Part shown: positions 1 through 6,020 of the stretch, piece by piece
How the letters are laid out: each line of letters opens with the position of its first letter
Position numbering within the stretch: the first letter of the stretch is position 1
Assembly (NCBI GenBank): GCA_022819745.1
Contig: JAJEGS010000033.1
Span: 1 to 11,956 of the forward strand
Direction: 5' to 3'
From: Candidatus Latescibacterota bacterium
GTDB lineage: Bacteria > Latescibacterota > UBA2968 > UBA8231
Length of the DNA: 11,956 nucleotides
The notes under the pieces: model-generated
What the model saw: only the letters and a program-made list of their open reading frames with translations
Told to the model about the DNA's origin: nothing
The model's database searches: none
Made by a program: the position numbers and the translations under genes

Positions 1-54
1 GAGTGCTTGCAACCTACCCAGCAATCGGTTATATACCTGTTCGCTGCTGCTCAT
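1..54 (-). CDS. 5' end of a gene running off the left edge, possibly a GntR-type regulator
   Basis: Eighteen open codons run from an ATG at 54 to the window edge, encoding MSSSEQVYNRLLGRLQAL. Directly upstream (minus strand, 67-55) is AAAGGAGGGCCTT, an almost ideal Shine-Dalgarno sequence placed correctly for this ATG, which is the main reason to believe the start. A short helix with the pattern VYxRLLxRL just before the window ends resembles the entry to GntR/FadR-type winged-helix regulators, but 18 residues are too few to assign a family. It lies downstream of the LacI-family gene on the same strand, about 280 bases away, and has an inverted repeat in its own upstream region (91-103). Confidence is fair for a gene start and low for the family. 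Confidence 0.6.
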   Translation of the reverse strand, partial: MSSSEQVYNRLLGRLQAL

Positions 55-335
55 AAGGCCCTCCTTTGATCTTAGGCGGTTAAAAGAGAGCCATAAACTA
101 TGGGCAGCAGCCCTATTTTCAAAAGTGTAAGGGAATCAGAGAGGCCCTAACAAACACAAACCTACGAGATTTTGGAGCTGGAAGTCGCGGCGACAGGTGC
201 CGGTACATCAGAGGCGAGGTCGTATTCTATCTCTATCGCATGTTTTGTATTTAATAGGTCATTCACACGTTTGCATAAAACTGAATATATTCCTCCTCTG
301 CTATCACGTCAAGCACTGTTCGATTAGTTTTGCTA
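55..335. other. Intergenic region between the LacI-family gene and the left-edge gene
   Basis: I find no convincing gene in these 281 bases. The plus-strand reading frame that crosses the region is mostly antisense to the LacI-family gene and has no family-like sequence. Visible structure is limited to the inverted repeats at 91-113 and an 11-bp palindrome GTCGC-G-GCGAC at 184-194. I see no clear intrinsic terminator just after the LacI-family stop codon (338-336). The stretch is visibly richer in A+T than the efflux operon. Confidence 0.5.
91..103. promoter_or_regulatory. Inverted repeat CCATA-aac-TATGG, candidate operator
   Basis: This is a perfect 5-bp inverted repeat around a 3-base centre, ending 37 bases upstream of the ATG at 54. 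Its position in the leader or promoter of the left-edge gene fits an operator for that gene, perhaps autoregulatory. A second small hairpin, GGGC-agca-GCCC at 102-113, abuts it, so an RNA structure is an alternative. The repeat is short enough to occur by chance. Confidence 0.3.
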
Positions 336-1364
336 CTATCTGTGCGCCCCGCAGGATTTCCGCACAATCAGCGACGTTCGCAACGTTATTTGCCGGGGTG
401 TATCCTGCCCCTCAAGCTGTTCCTGCATCAGCTCCATCGCCATCTCGGCAATCAACTCGTAAGGAGCGGCCAAGGTCGTCAGTGGTGGTGTCACATACGC
501 CGCCACCTCTAGATTGCCGTACCCTACCACAGCCATATCTTCGGGCACGCGAATCCCGGCTTCACGTAGCCCGCGACAAACGCCTATGGCCGTATAATCG
601 CTCCGGCACACGAGAGCCGTAAACTGGTCGCCGAGCTTTTTCCCTAGGAGATATGGCGCTTTTGTAGGAAAGGTTTTGCTAGGTATGCGTTGGGGAAGCA
701 AGCCGTGCTTTTGCATTGCTAGCAAATACCCTTTGCCCTTGGCCGACCCCAAGAAGTCCGTATTCCAATCCGTTCCAATGAATCCGATCCGCTCGTGCCC
801 TAAGCGGATTAAATGCTCCGTCGCCTCGCAAAAACTCATTATCGTGTCTACCGCGACCCCACTCAAGTTTTTAATCGGGGAGGTGAACGTCACCACTGGT
901 ACTCGCCCCCCCACGGTGTTTGCTATGCGTTCGGGCTCTTGGTCGTCGCCTCGCGTGTGAATCAAGAGTCCGTCTATGCCCCGGGAAAGTAGCTGCCTGA
1001 TCTGTATAGCTTGGTTTTCCAATGGAAACTCCTGCAGCCGGTTAGTGGCTAGGCCCATCAGGATCTGATACTTCTGTTTGTCAGCCGCTTGCAAAATCTG
1101 ATCGGTCTGACGACCAAATGTCTCGCGGAAAATCTCGTAGGTCAGCAGCCCCAAAGTCCCCGTCCTGCCCGTTACAAACCCCTGAGCCATCAAATTGGGA
1201 CTGTAGTCCAGCTCAGTGGCTACTTGCTGCACCCGTTTTCGAGTCTCCTCCTTCACTAAGGCCGATACCTTCCGATCCTCAGATAGTGCCCGCGAGACGG
1301 TTGAATGCGAAATCTGCAACTCCCGTGCAATGTCTTTGATGGTAGCTTGCTTTTTTATCATCAT
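336..1364 (-). CDS. LacI-family transcriptional regulator
   Basis: A 342-residue DNA-binding repressor or activator of the LacI/GalR family, at the usual family length. Residues 7-27 (ATIKDIARELQISHSTVSRA) form the N-terminal helix-turn-helix. Residues 53-63 (DYSPNLMAQGF) match the linker and hinge helix that enters the DNA minor groove. The rest is a periplasmic-binding-protein-like effector domain, with family landmarks at 126-136 (LLSRGIDGLLI), 185-197 (LIRLGHERIGFIG) and 278-298 (AVVGYGN through TPPLTTL). It ends in the family-like LIVRKSC. Two tandem ATGs are possible. The second (1361) is better spaced, 7 bases, from an AGGA motif and would remove one residue. It sits downstream of, and on the same strand as, the barrel protein, PhyH-like and enolase-family genes. 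LacI-type proteins commonly control neighbouring carbohydrate genes, so those are the likely targets. The effector cannot be read from the sequence. Confidence 0.93.
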   Translation of the reverse strand: MMIKKQATIKDIARELQISHSTVSRALSEDRKVSALVKEETRKRVQQVATELDYSPNLMAQGFVTGRTGTLGLLTYEIFRETFGRQTDQILQAADKQKYQILMGLATNRLQEFPLENQAIQIRQLLSRGIDGLLIHTRGDDQEPERIANTVGGRVPVVTFTSPIKNLSGVAVDTIMSFCEATEHLIRLGHERIGFIGTDWNTDFLGSAKGKGYLLAMQKHGLLPQRIPSKTFPTKAPYLLGKKLGDQFTALVCRSDYTAIGVCRGLREAGIRVPEDMAVVGYGNLEVAAYVTPPLTTLAAPYELIAEMAMELMQEQLEGQDTPRQITLRTSLIVRKSCGAHR

Positions 1365-1390
1365 CTGATCCTATCACTAATTAAGGCGTA

Positions 1391-1425
1391 CAAAGAAACC
1401 TCTTCGTCGGCAGGAGCGACGAAGA
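1391..1425 (-). terminator. Probable intrinsic terminator after the outer-membrane protein gene
   Basis: A perfect 9-bp inverted repeat (TCTTCGTCG at 1401-1409 and CGACGAAGA at 1417-1425) encloses a 7-base loop. Read on the minus strand it is followed by GGTTTCTTTG, a modest T-rich tract. It lies about 100 bases past the barrel-gene stop and just upstream of the LacI-family start, where it would separate the two transcription units. The T tract is imperfect, so termination may be partial. An overlapping hairpin at 1421-1436 competes for the same bases. Confidence 0.55.
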
Positions 1426-1436
1426 CGACGGTCTTC
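1421..1436 (-). other. Second hairpin (GAAGAC-gacg-GTCTTC) overlapping the terminator
   Basis: A 6-bp stem with a 4-base loop shares bases 1421-1425 with one arm of the 9-bp terminator hairpin, so both cannot form together. On a minus-strand transcript this smaller stem is made first. That is the geometry of an anti-terminator or attenuator, but chance overlap in a small region is also plausible. Confidence 0.3.
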
Positions 1437-1455
1437 ACTCGGATAATACACACTT

Positions 1456-1480
1456 ATCACCTCAGCGTCCATCACCTCAG
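1456..1480. repeat. Two 10-bp direct repeats, ATCACCTCAG, 15 bp apart
   Basis: Identical 10-mers occur at 1456-1465 and 1471-1480, separated by 5 bases, in the gap between the barrel-protein gene and the LacI-family gene. On the minus strand they read CTGAGGTGAT twice. They could be a tandem binding site or a small duplication. I see no promoter next to them that would settle a role. Confidence 0.45.
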
Positions 1481-1521
1481 TCTCATCGATAATGCTGTCA
1501 AGGCGCAGGGATCGCAGCCGC

Positions 1522-2319
1522 TTAAAATACGTATTTCAGGATGCCGCCTGCCGCGTGGGAATTGTTGTCTTCTCCTTCAACGTACGTTCTGTAAAACTGC
1601 CATCCCAAATCCAAATCCATTTCATTGAACGGCACGTTCACGCCCGCGCGCAGAGTCAACTGAAAGTCCGTTCCTTTGTCGTCTATCCTTTGGGGCAGTA
1701 GTTCCGCAAACCCCACTTCCTCCAAAGTGGCAATAAATACCTGCGTCGGCTCATCCTTTTCGATATCCAAGTCCATGCCCGATCGCACGATTCCCACGCC
1801 GCCGCCCAAGTAAGGCTTCGTGCCGCTGTCGGAATCCGCGGCCTTCTTTGTAGGGTAAACCAGCAGATCGACCTTCGACTGCAGTATCACTACGTTCCCA
1901 TCATAGCTGAAGCCAGAAGGCAGCTCAAAATCGCTGTTGGAGAGTCCTTGCATCAAGATGGCGGGCAGGGAAACTCCTAGATCGCATGGCTGTTTCGACC
2001 AAGAGCCGGTAAGCTCAAGCGCCGTGTGATCGGAAATACCTTTTCCCGCAACGGCCGCGAACCCGAATCCGTAACCCATTGAGAGATCGCCGGCGGCCGA
2101 CATCTCAGCACCGGGAAGGATCGGAGACGTTTCCGGCAACGTAAAAGAGGTTTGGTGGTGCAGGTCTTGCGCAAAAGGGATGGCTACCATGGTACCGACG
2201 TACAATCCTCTCTTATTATCGGCTGGCTGCGCCAATATAGGGACGACGCGGATAACGCAGCAGGCAAAAATAACTATTGAGACGATTGCATCGCTTACTC
2301 TCGAATTCTCCATGCTCAT
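1522..2319 (-). CDS. Outer-membrane beta-barrel protein with signal peptide
   Basis: About 265 residues of an exported outer-membrane protein. The N-terminus has a short charged part and a hydrophobic segment (about residues 10-26, DAIVSIVIFACCVIRVVP), then ILA-Q, a likely signal peptidase I site. The mature part alternates polar and hydrophobic residues with many Gly and aromatic residues (YVGTMVAI, MGYGFGFA, KPYLGGGVGI, LTLRAGVNVPF, LDLGWQFYRTY). It ends in ILKYVF, whose C-terminal Phe is the usual barrel-assembly signal. An OmpA- or OmpW-like 8-stranded barrel is plausible, but I cannot name a family. The ATG at 2319 overlaps the TGA of the upstream PhyH-like frame as ATGA, suggesting coupled translation. 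A second ATG at 2313 is also possible. The open frame extends to 2409, but that Arg-rich extension would sit in front of the signal peptide and is rejected. The role may be uptake or surface sensing for the adjacent catabolic gene. Confidence 0.75.
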   Translation of the reverse strand: MSMENSRVSDAIVSIVIFACCVIRVVPILAQPADNKRGLYVGTMVAIPFAQDLHHQTSFTLPETSPILPGAEMSAAGDLSMGYGFGFAAVAGKGISDHTALELTGSWSKQPCDLGVSLPAILMQGLSNSDFELPSGFSYDGNVVILQSKVDLLVYPTKKAADSDSGTKPYLGGGVGIVRSGMDLDIEKDEPTQVFIATLEEVGFAELLPQRIDDKGTDFQLTLRAGVNVPFNEMDLDLGWQFYRTYVEGEDNNSHAAGGILKYVF

Positions 2320-2657
2320 CTTTCTTTGTTGGTTGCGGCGACGGCCTCCCAGTGCCGCTGAGCAGCGGCTGCGACTTCGGAGTCGTCCCACTTTTCTATG
2401 CGGGGACACTGGTCGTCAGGCCAGTCGGGTAGGACGTACGTATTGGCGGCAAGGCCGGGACGATAGGCCAAGCGGGTGTCGAGTCCTTCACCCTCGTAGT
2501 TTTGGTTGCCTTTGGCGTCGGCGGCCAACTGCGGGTCACAGCGGGCAATGCGCAGAATCTGCTCGACGTCCTCTGGGTCTAGGAGGTTTTCGAGGATGAG
2601 GTAGCCGTCCTCGTCAAACTGGCGAATCTGTTCGGCACTCAGGGTGAGATCGATCAT
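2316..2657 (-). CDS. Truncated PhyH-like (phytanoyl-CoA dioxygenase family) protein
   Basis: A 113-residue frame whose first ~74 residues read like the start of PhyH-family Fe(II)/2-oxoglutarate oxygenases: LSAEQIRQFDEDGYLILENLL at about 6-26, then a DPEDVEQILRIA helix and GEGLDTRLAYRP at 56-67. Family members are usually about 250-300 residues. This one stops before the double-stranded beta-helix core, so the HxD...H iron site is absent; its only His is H102. Residues 75-113 (PDWPDDQCP onward, ending NKER) do not look like the family core and may mark a deletion join. The ATG at 2657 has GAGGG 6 bases upstream, and the stop forms an ATGA overlap with the barrel-protein gene. It therefore looks translated, even though it cannot be an active oxygenase by itself. 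It could be a decayed gene kept as a leader frame or a short protein with a new role. The longer start at 2711 lacks support. Confidence 0.6.
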   Translation of the reverse strand: MIDLTLSAEQIRQFDEDGYLILENLLDPEDVEQILRIARCDPQLAADAKGNQNYEGEGLDTRLAYRPGLAANTYVLPDWPDDQCPRIEKWDDSEVAAAAQRHWEAVAATNKER

Positions 2658-2804
2658 GGTTTTCCCTCTGTTCGACACAGGCGAAGTGCTTTTCCGGTCC
2701 ATCAGCAACACATGGGCATAAGCGATAATCTGTCAAAATATTGAAATAGCGCGCAAGACTTCCGTCCGCTGTTTGCCAAACCATGATCTTCATCGCCGGG
2801 CGGT

Positions 2805-3962
2805 TCAATCCCCCGGAAACGCGCACGTCGCCAACGCCGCCTCATCCACCTCAACACCCAACCCCGGCCGATCCGCGACCTTGTAGTAGCCGTTTTCGGG
2901 TTCGTACGGCTCCTTGAGTATCCGACTCTTCATCGCGTTGGCGTGGTGGCTGTGCTCCATAATCATGAAGTTCGGACACGACGCCGACCACTCGACGGTC
3001 GCCGCCACCGACAGGATCCCACCCCCTCCGACATGTGGCGCAACCGGAATGTTGTAGGTGTCGGCCAGCGTCGCAATCCGATGCCCCTCGGTAATCCCCG
3101 TCCGCGCGATGTCGTGCATCAAAATGTCGTACGCCCGCCGCTCGAATTGCTCGCGCATCTCGTAGCGAGTGCGCGTCCACTCCCCTATCGCCACCGCCAT
3201 ATCCAACGCTCGAGTTATCTCAGCCTGACCCGGTATATCGTCCGGTATGATCGGTGCTTCCAACCAAGTAAAACTTAGCTTCTCCAGTTCGCGACCCAGA
3301 CGTATCGAACTAGCGACCGTCTGCCGCATGTGCGTATCGACCATCAGCATGATGCCCGGCCCGACGCGCTGCCGCACGGCGCGGCAAATCTCCGCGACGC
3401 TCTCCACATCCGACAACAAGTGCAACTTCAGCGCCTTGTACCCATAACCCACATGCTCCTCAGCCGCATCTGCAACCTTCACTGGCTCCGTGCCGCCGAT
3501 CCCTGCGTAGAGCGGTATCTCCTCTCGATAGCGCCCACCCGCAATTTTGTGCACCGGCTTCCCGACAGCCTTTCCCACGACATCCCACAAGGCGATGTCC
3601 GTTCCTCCGAGAGCGTCGATGTAGAACCCTGTTAGATGTCCGCGCTCTCGCATCGCATCGTAGTTGCACGTCCAAATCGCCTCGATGTCGAACGGATCGC
3701 GCCCCATCACTAACGGCCGCACCAATTCGCGCACTATGGTCGCCGTGGTGTTCGGCGACACCGGCGACTGCGCCTCGCCCCACCCGACAATTCCGTTGTC
3801 CGTTTCAATCCTGATAACAGTGGTCTCGTGGTGGGGCGAGTAGATCGTTACGGACCTCGAATGGTCCACGCGATAATCGCCTGCATCAATCGTTGGCGCT
3901 TGCGACGCCTCTTCCGACTTACTGATCCGCAACGGGAATGCTCTAACGTCAGCTATCTTCAT
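2805..3962 (-). CDS. Enolase-superfamily (mandelate racemase/muconate lactonizing type) sugar-acid dehydratase or racemase
   Basis: A 385-residue cytoplasmic Mg-dependent enzyme of usual family length that abstracts the alpha-proton of a carboxylate. The N-terminal capping domain covers residues 1-130, and the barrel runs from about 130 to 370. Visible active-site motifs are K179-L-H181 on the second strand (KxK/KxH position), metal ligands D209 (VDTH), E235 (WLEAP) and E261 (IGEW), D284 on the sixth strand (HDIARTGITE), and H310 on the seventh (VAPH). D284 and H310 match the Asp-His dyad of mandelate racemase. H211, two residues after the first metal Asp, recalls galactonate and mannonate dehydratases, so a sugar-acid dehydratase is my best guess; the exact substrate is unknown. 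The start at 3962 has GGTGGAG 7 bases upstream. The frame stays open to 4187, but that extension precedes the natural MKIADVRAFPLR start. It is first in the minus-strand block with the PhyH-like and barrel genes and a LacI-type regulator. Confidence 0.9.
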   Translation of the reverse strand: MKIADVRAFPLRISKSEEASQAPTIDAGDYRVDHSRSVTIYSPHHETTVIRIETDNGIVGWGEAQSPVSPNTTATIVRELVRPLVMGRDPFDIEAIWTCNYDAMRERGHLTGFYIDALGGTDIALWDVVGKAVGKPVHKIAGGRYREEIPLYAGIGGTEPVKVADAAEEHVGYGYKALKLHLLSDVESVAEICRAVRQRVGPGIMLMVDTHMRQTVASSIRLGRELEKLSFTWLEAPIIPDDIPGQAEITRALDMAVAIGEWTRTRYEMREQFERRAYDILMHDIARTGITEGHRIATLADTYNIPVAPHVGGGGILSVAATVEWSASCPNFMIMEHSHHANAMKSRILKEPYEPENGYYKVADRPGLGVEVDEAALATCAFPGD

Positions 3963-4239
3963 CGCTTTGCTCCACCTTGTTTTGTCAATCAACCTGAATT
4001 CATGTGGCTTTTTAGAGTACTCGGTCAACCACCAAGGAAAAAGTCTGTTAGGATACTTAATCAGAGATTTCCCTACAAGTGGGACCGTCTCATCTTGCCC
4101 TTTAGGATTCCTTTTACCACCCGCGAATAATTTCGCCGCAATTCGGATGCGGTGGTAGCGTTCAGACCACGCGCTTGCGACCAACAACTAACTCGCCCTT
4201 TAGCGGCTCGTTCGGCTTGGATCGCCTAGTGGCAGATTG

Positions 4240-4249
4240 TCTGGCCAGA
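4240..4249. promoter_or_regulatory. 10-bp perfect palindrome TCTGGCCAGA, candidate operator
   Basis: A self-complementary 10-mer lies about 190 bases upstream of the efflux operon start and 15 bases before a TATATT hexamer. A position overlapping a promoter would suit a dimeric regulator. No regulator gene sits next to the pump, so the binding protein is unknown. The site is short and may be chance. Confidence 0.25.
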
Positions 4250-4352
4250 TAGCTCGAATTTCTTATATTGATTGGCTGGAAATCGCACATCGATGAGATC
4301 ACTCGACAATCACAGCAAACGCCAACTCGATTAGCACCTGAAGGCTATTGGG

Positions 4353-4375
4353 AATGTGATTCAAGTCAATGTGAT
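4353..4375. repeat. Direct repeat AATGTGAT x2, 15 bp apart, upstream of the efflux operon
   Basis: Identical 8-mers at 4353-4360 and 4368-4375 are separated by 7 bases and end 61 bases before the first ATG of the operon. Tandem half-sites about one and a half helical turns apart can bind an activator. The arrangement is direct, not inverted, so it is not a CRP-type site despite containing TGTGA. Confidence 0.4.
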
Positions 4376-4436
4376 CGCCTTCGCGCTGATGCTTATTTAA
4401 TCGCAGCACCAAGTTAATTTTTGGTGGGCCAGCGAC

Positions 4437-6014
4437 ATGCCAACCAGACCAATCAGACGCTCGGTCAGCCTATCGGCCATACGCTTTCGGTGCAACACCC
4501 TCCTAGGATTGCTGGCTTCGGTAATCGTCGGCTGTCTCATCTCCGCTTGCTCCCTTACCCTGAAGCCTTCCCCAGTTCTCGAATCGGTTGCGGAGTTACC
4601 CAACGAGTTTGCCAGCAGTGAAGTTGCCGGCTCATACGAGCCGCTGGAATGGTGGAAGACCTTCGCCGACCCAGTTCTCAACCAAGTAATCGAAGCGGTG
4701 CTTGCCTCAAACTTCGATCTAGCCGGGGCGGTCGCCCGGGTCGAGCAGGCCAGGGCGCGAGAACGCATCGCCAAATCCCCGGCGTTTCCGCTGCTTCAGC
4801 CTGCGGTTGGCGTCAACGATTTTGATACCCCTACCAATGCGGGTATCGGCGCGCAATTGGACGAATTGGGGCTGAGTTCCGGCGCAGACAGTGCAGTCGG
4901 AATCGCGCTCCCCGACCGGCTCGGCCTTACTACCTACAACATCGGCGCGGAATTCGCCTACGAACTCGACTTCTGGGGCCGCAATCGCAACGACGCCCGC
5001 GCCGCCGGAGCCGAGCGACTGGCCTCGGAGTCGGACTACCTGACAGCCCGCATGGGGGTGCTAGCCGAAACCGTGCGGACCTACCTAGAGATCGCCAACC
5101 TGCGCCACCAACAGAGGCTGGCAGGCGAAATCGTGGAAGTTTTTCAGCAGCGGCAGTCGTTGGCCGATTCTCTTTACGACCGCGGGCTGATCGATACGCG
5201 CGGCCTCTTTACGACGCGGCGCAATCTGCGCAATGCACAAGCCGAGTTGCCGCAAATCGAGGCACTGCTAGCGGATGCGGAGGGGCGACTCTGGGTGCTT
5301 ATGGGCGGTTATCGCGCAGAGCTCGCGGACCTGTTACCCGATTCTCTGACACCTTCCGCAGCCCTCAAACCTGTTCCGGCCGGCATTCCCGCCGATCTCC
5401 TAGTGCAACGGCCCGACGTCAGCGCGGCAAGGCAGCGGGTGGCAGCGGCCCGCTACACAGTGGGTGCCCGCCGCGCGGATTTGCTGCCGAAATTATCCCT
5501 GTCCGGTTCCATCGGGCTGCAAAGTACGGAAGCAGGAGAGTTGTTCGATCCAGATCAATGGTTCCGAAATCTGAGCCTGAACTTGCTCGGCCCCGTGTTC
5601 CAAGGTTCGCGGCTGCGCAGCAATGTCGCGCTTGCCAAAGCCAGATTGAATGAAGCGGCCGCCGCCTTCGGGCGTTCGGTGGTAACCGCAGTCAACGAGG
5701 TTGAGGCCGCCCTTGTCGGGCTGGAGGCCAGCCGTCGCCGTCATTCGCTGCTCGCTTCGCTGGCAGAAGAGGCTCAGGCAGAAGCTGCGTTGCAGGAGCA
5801 GCGGTATGTGTCTGGAGTGGGCGACTATGAGTCTTTCCTGACGGCGACGCACACCTTCCTAGGTACGCAATCCGTACTGGCGACGGCAGCGCGCGATCTG
5901 GGGTATGCGCGTCTTGTGCTGCACCGCGCCCTAGGCGGTGCGTGGACCGCCAACGCAAGAGAAGCCCTCCAGCAGAGGCCCCCGTCGAGTATTCTTTCGA
6001 CCTCCACGGAGTAA
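4437..6014 (+). CDS. NodT-family RND efflux outer-membrane channel lipoprotein
   Basis: A 525-residue outer-membrane factor (TolC/OprM superfamily) that forms the exit duct of a tripartite pump. Residues 1-37 are a lipoprotein signal with the lipobox I-S-A-C and lipidation at C38. The two repeated outer-membrane efflux halves cover roughly 75-300 and 310-505. Family landmarks are EWWKTFADPVL (71-81), FAYELDFWGRNR (173-184), AGIPADLLVQRPDVSAA (315-331), ADLLPKLSLSGSIG (347-360) and GPVFQGSRL (385-393). Long heptad-like helices between them match the periplasmic barrel. The ATG at 4437 has GGTGGG 8 bases upstream. It is the first gene of the operon, followed after 6 bases by the adaptor. Putting the outer-membrane gene first is a less usual order than adaptor-permease-channel. 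The insert at 131-160, rich in Gly, Ala and Asp, sits where the first barrel strands and their loop should be. Confidence 0.95.
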   Translation: MPTRPIRRSVSLSAIRFRCNTLLGLLASVIVGCLISACSLTLKPSPVLESVAELPNEFASSEVAGSYEPLEWWKTFADPVLNQVIEAVLASNFDLAGAVARVEQARARERIAKSPAFPLLQPAVGVNDFDTPTNAGIGAQLDELGLSSGADSAVGIALPDRLGLTTYNIGAEFAYELDFWGRNRNDARAAGAERLASESDYLTARMGVLAETVRTYLEIANLRHQQRLAGEIVEVFQQRQSLADSLYDRGLIDTRGLFTTRRNLRNAQAELPQIEALLADAEGRLWVLMGGYRAELADLLPDSLTPSAALKPVPAGIPADLLVQRPDVSAARQRVAAARYTVGARRADLLPKLSLSGSIGLQSTEAGELFDPDQWFRNLSLNLLGPVFQGSRLRSNVALAKARLNEAAAAFGRSVVTAVNEVEAALVGLEASRRRHSLLASLAEEAQAEAALQEQRYVSGVGDYESFLTATHTFLGTQSVLATAARDLGYARLVLHRALGGAWTANAREALQQRPPSSILSTSTE

Positions 6015-6020
6015 ATCGCC

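Larger units (their letters stand above)
3963..4436. other. Divergent intergenic region between the enolase-family gene and the efflux operon
   Basis: These 474 bases carry no gene I can support. The minus-strand frame stays open from 3963 to 4187, but its 75 residues are rich in Lys, Arg and Trp, have no Shine-Dalgarno site, and precede the true start. Structure seen: an 8-bp palindrome GAGTACTC (4015-4022); TTGACC on the minus strand (4028-4023) with no good -10 partner; a 10-bp palindrome TCTGGCCAGA (4240-4249); TATATT (4264-4269), a possible -10 for the plus-strand operon without a clear -35; and two AATGTGAT direct repeats (4353-4375). Both outward-facing promoters presumably lie here, but none can be assigned firmly. 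Confidence 0.5.

Noticed and set aside
291..299. AGAGGAGGA on the minus strand, an orphan Shine-Dalgarno-like site after the LacI-family stop
   Set aside because: The nearest ATG is too far and opens a frame of only five codons; no gene follows.
197..622. 141-residue plus-strand frame
   Set aside because: Most of it is antisense to the LacI-family gene, it has no ribosome-binding site, and its composition does not look like a real protein.
2320..2409. 30-residue Arg-rich extension of the outer-membrane protein
   Set aside because: It would bury the signal peptide internally, and it overlaps the PhyH-like frame; the ATGA junction at 2319-2316 gives a better start.
2731..2736. TTGACA on the minus strand, a perfect -35 hexamer before the PhyH-like gene
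   Set aside because: At 16-18 bases spacing only ATGTGT- or CATGTG-like sequences occur, so no -10 element supports a promoter here.
2614..2826. 70-residue minus-strand frame between the enolase-family and PhyH-like genes
   Set aside because: It has no recognisable motif and overlaps both neighbours' ends in another frame, while the PhyH-like frame has the clearer ribosome-binding site.
3963..4187. 75-residue N-terminal extension of the enolase-family protein
   Set aside because: A good Shine-Dalgarno site (GGTGGAG) precedes the ATG at 3962, the family start MKIADVRAFPLR is there, and the extension has no ribosome-binding site or family-like sequence.
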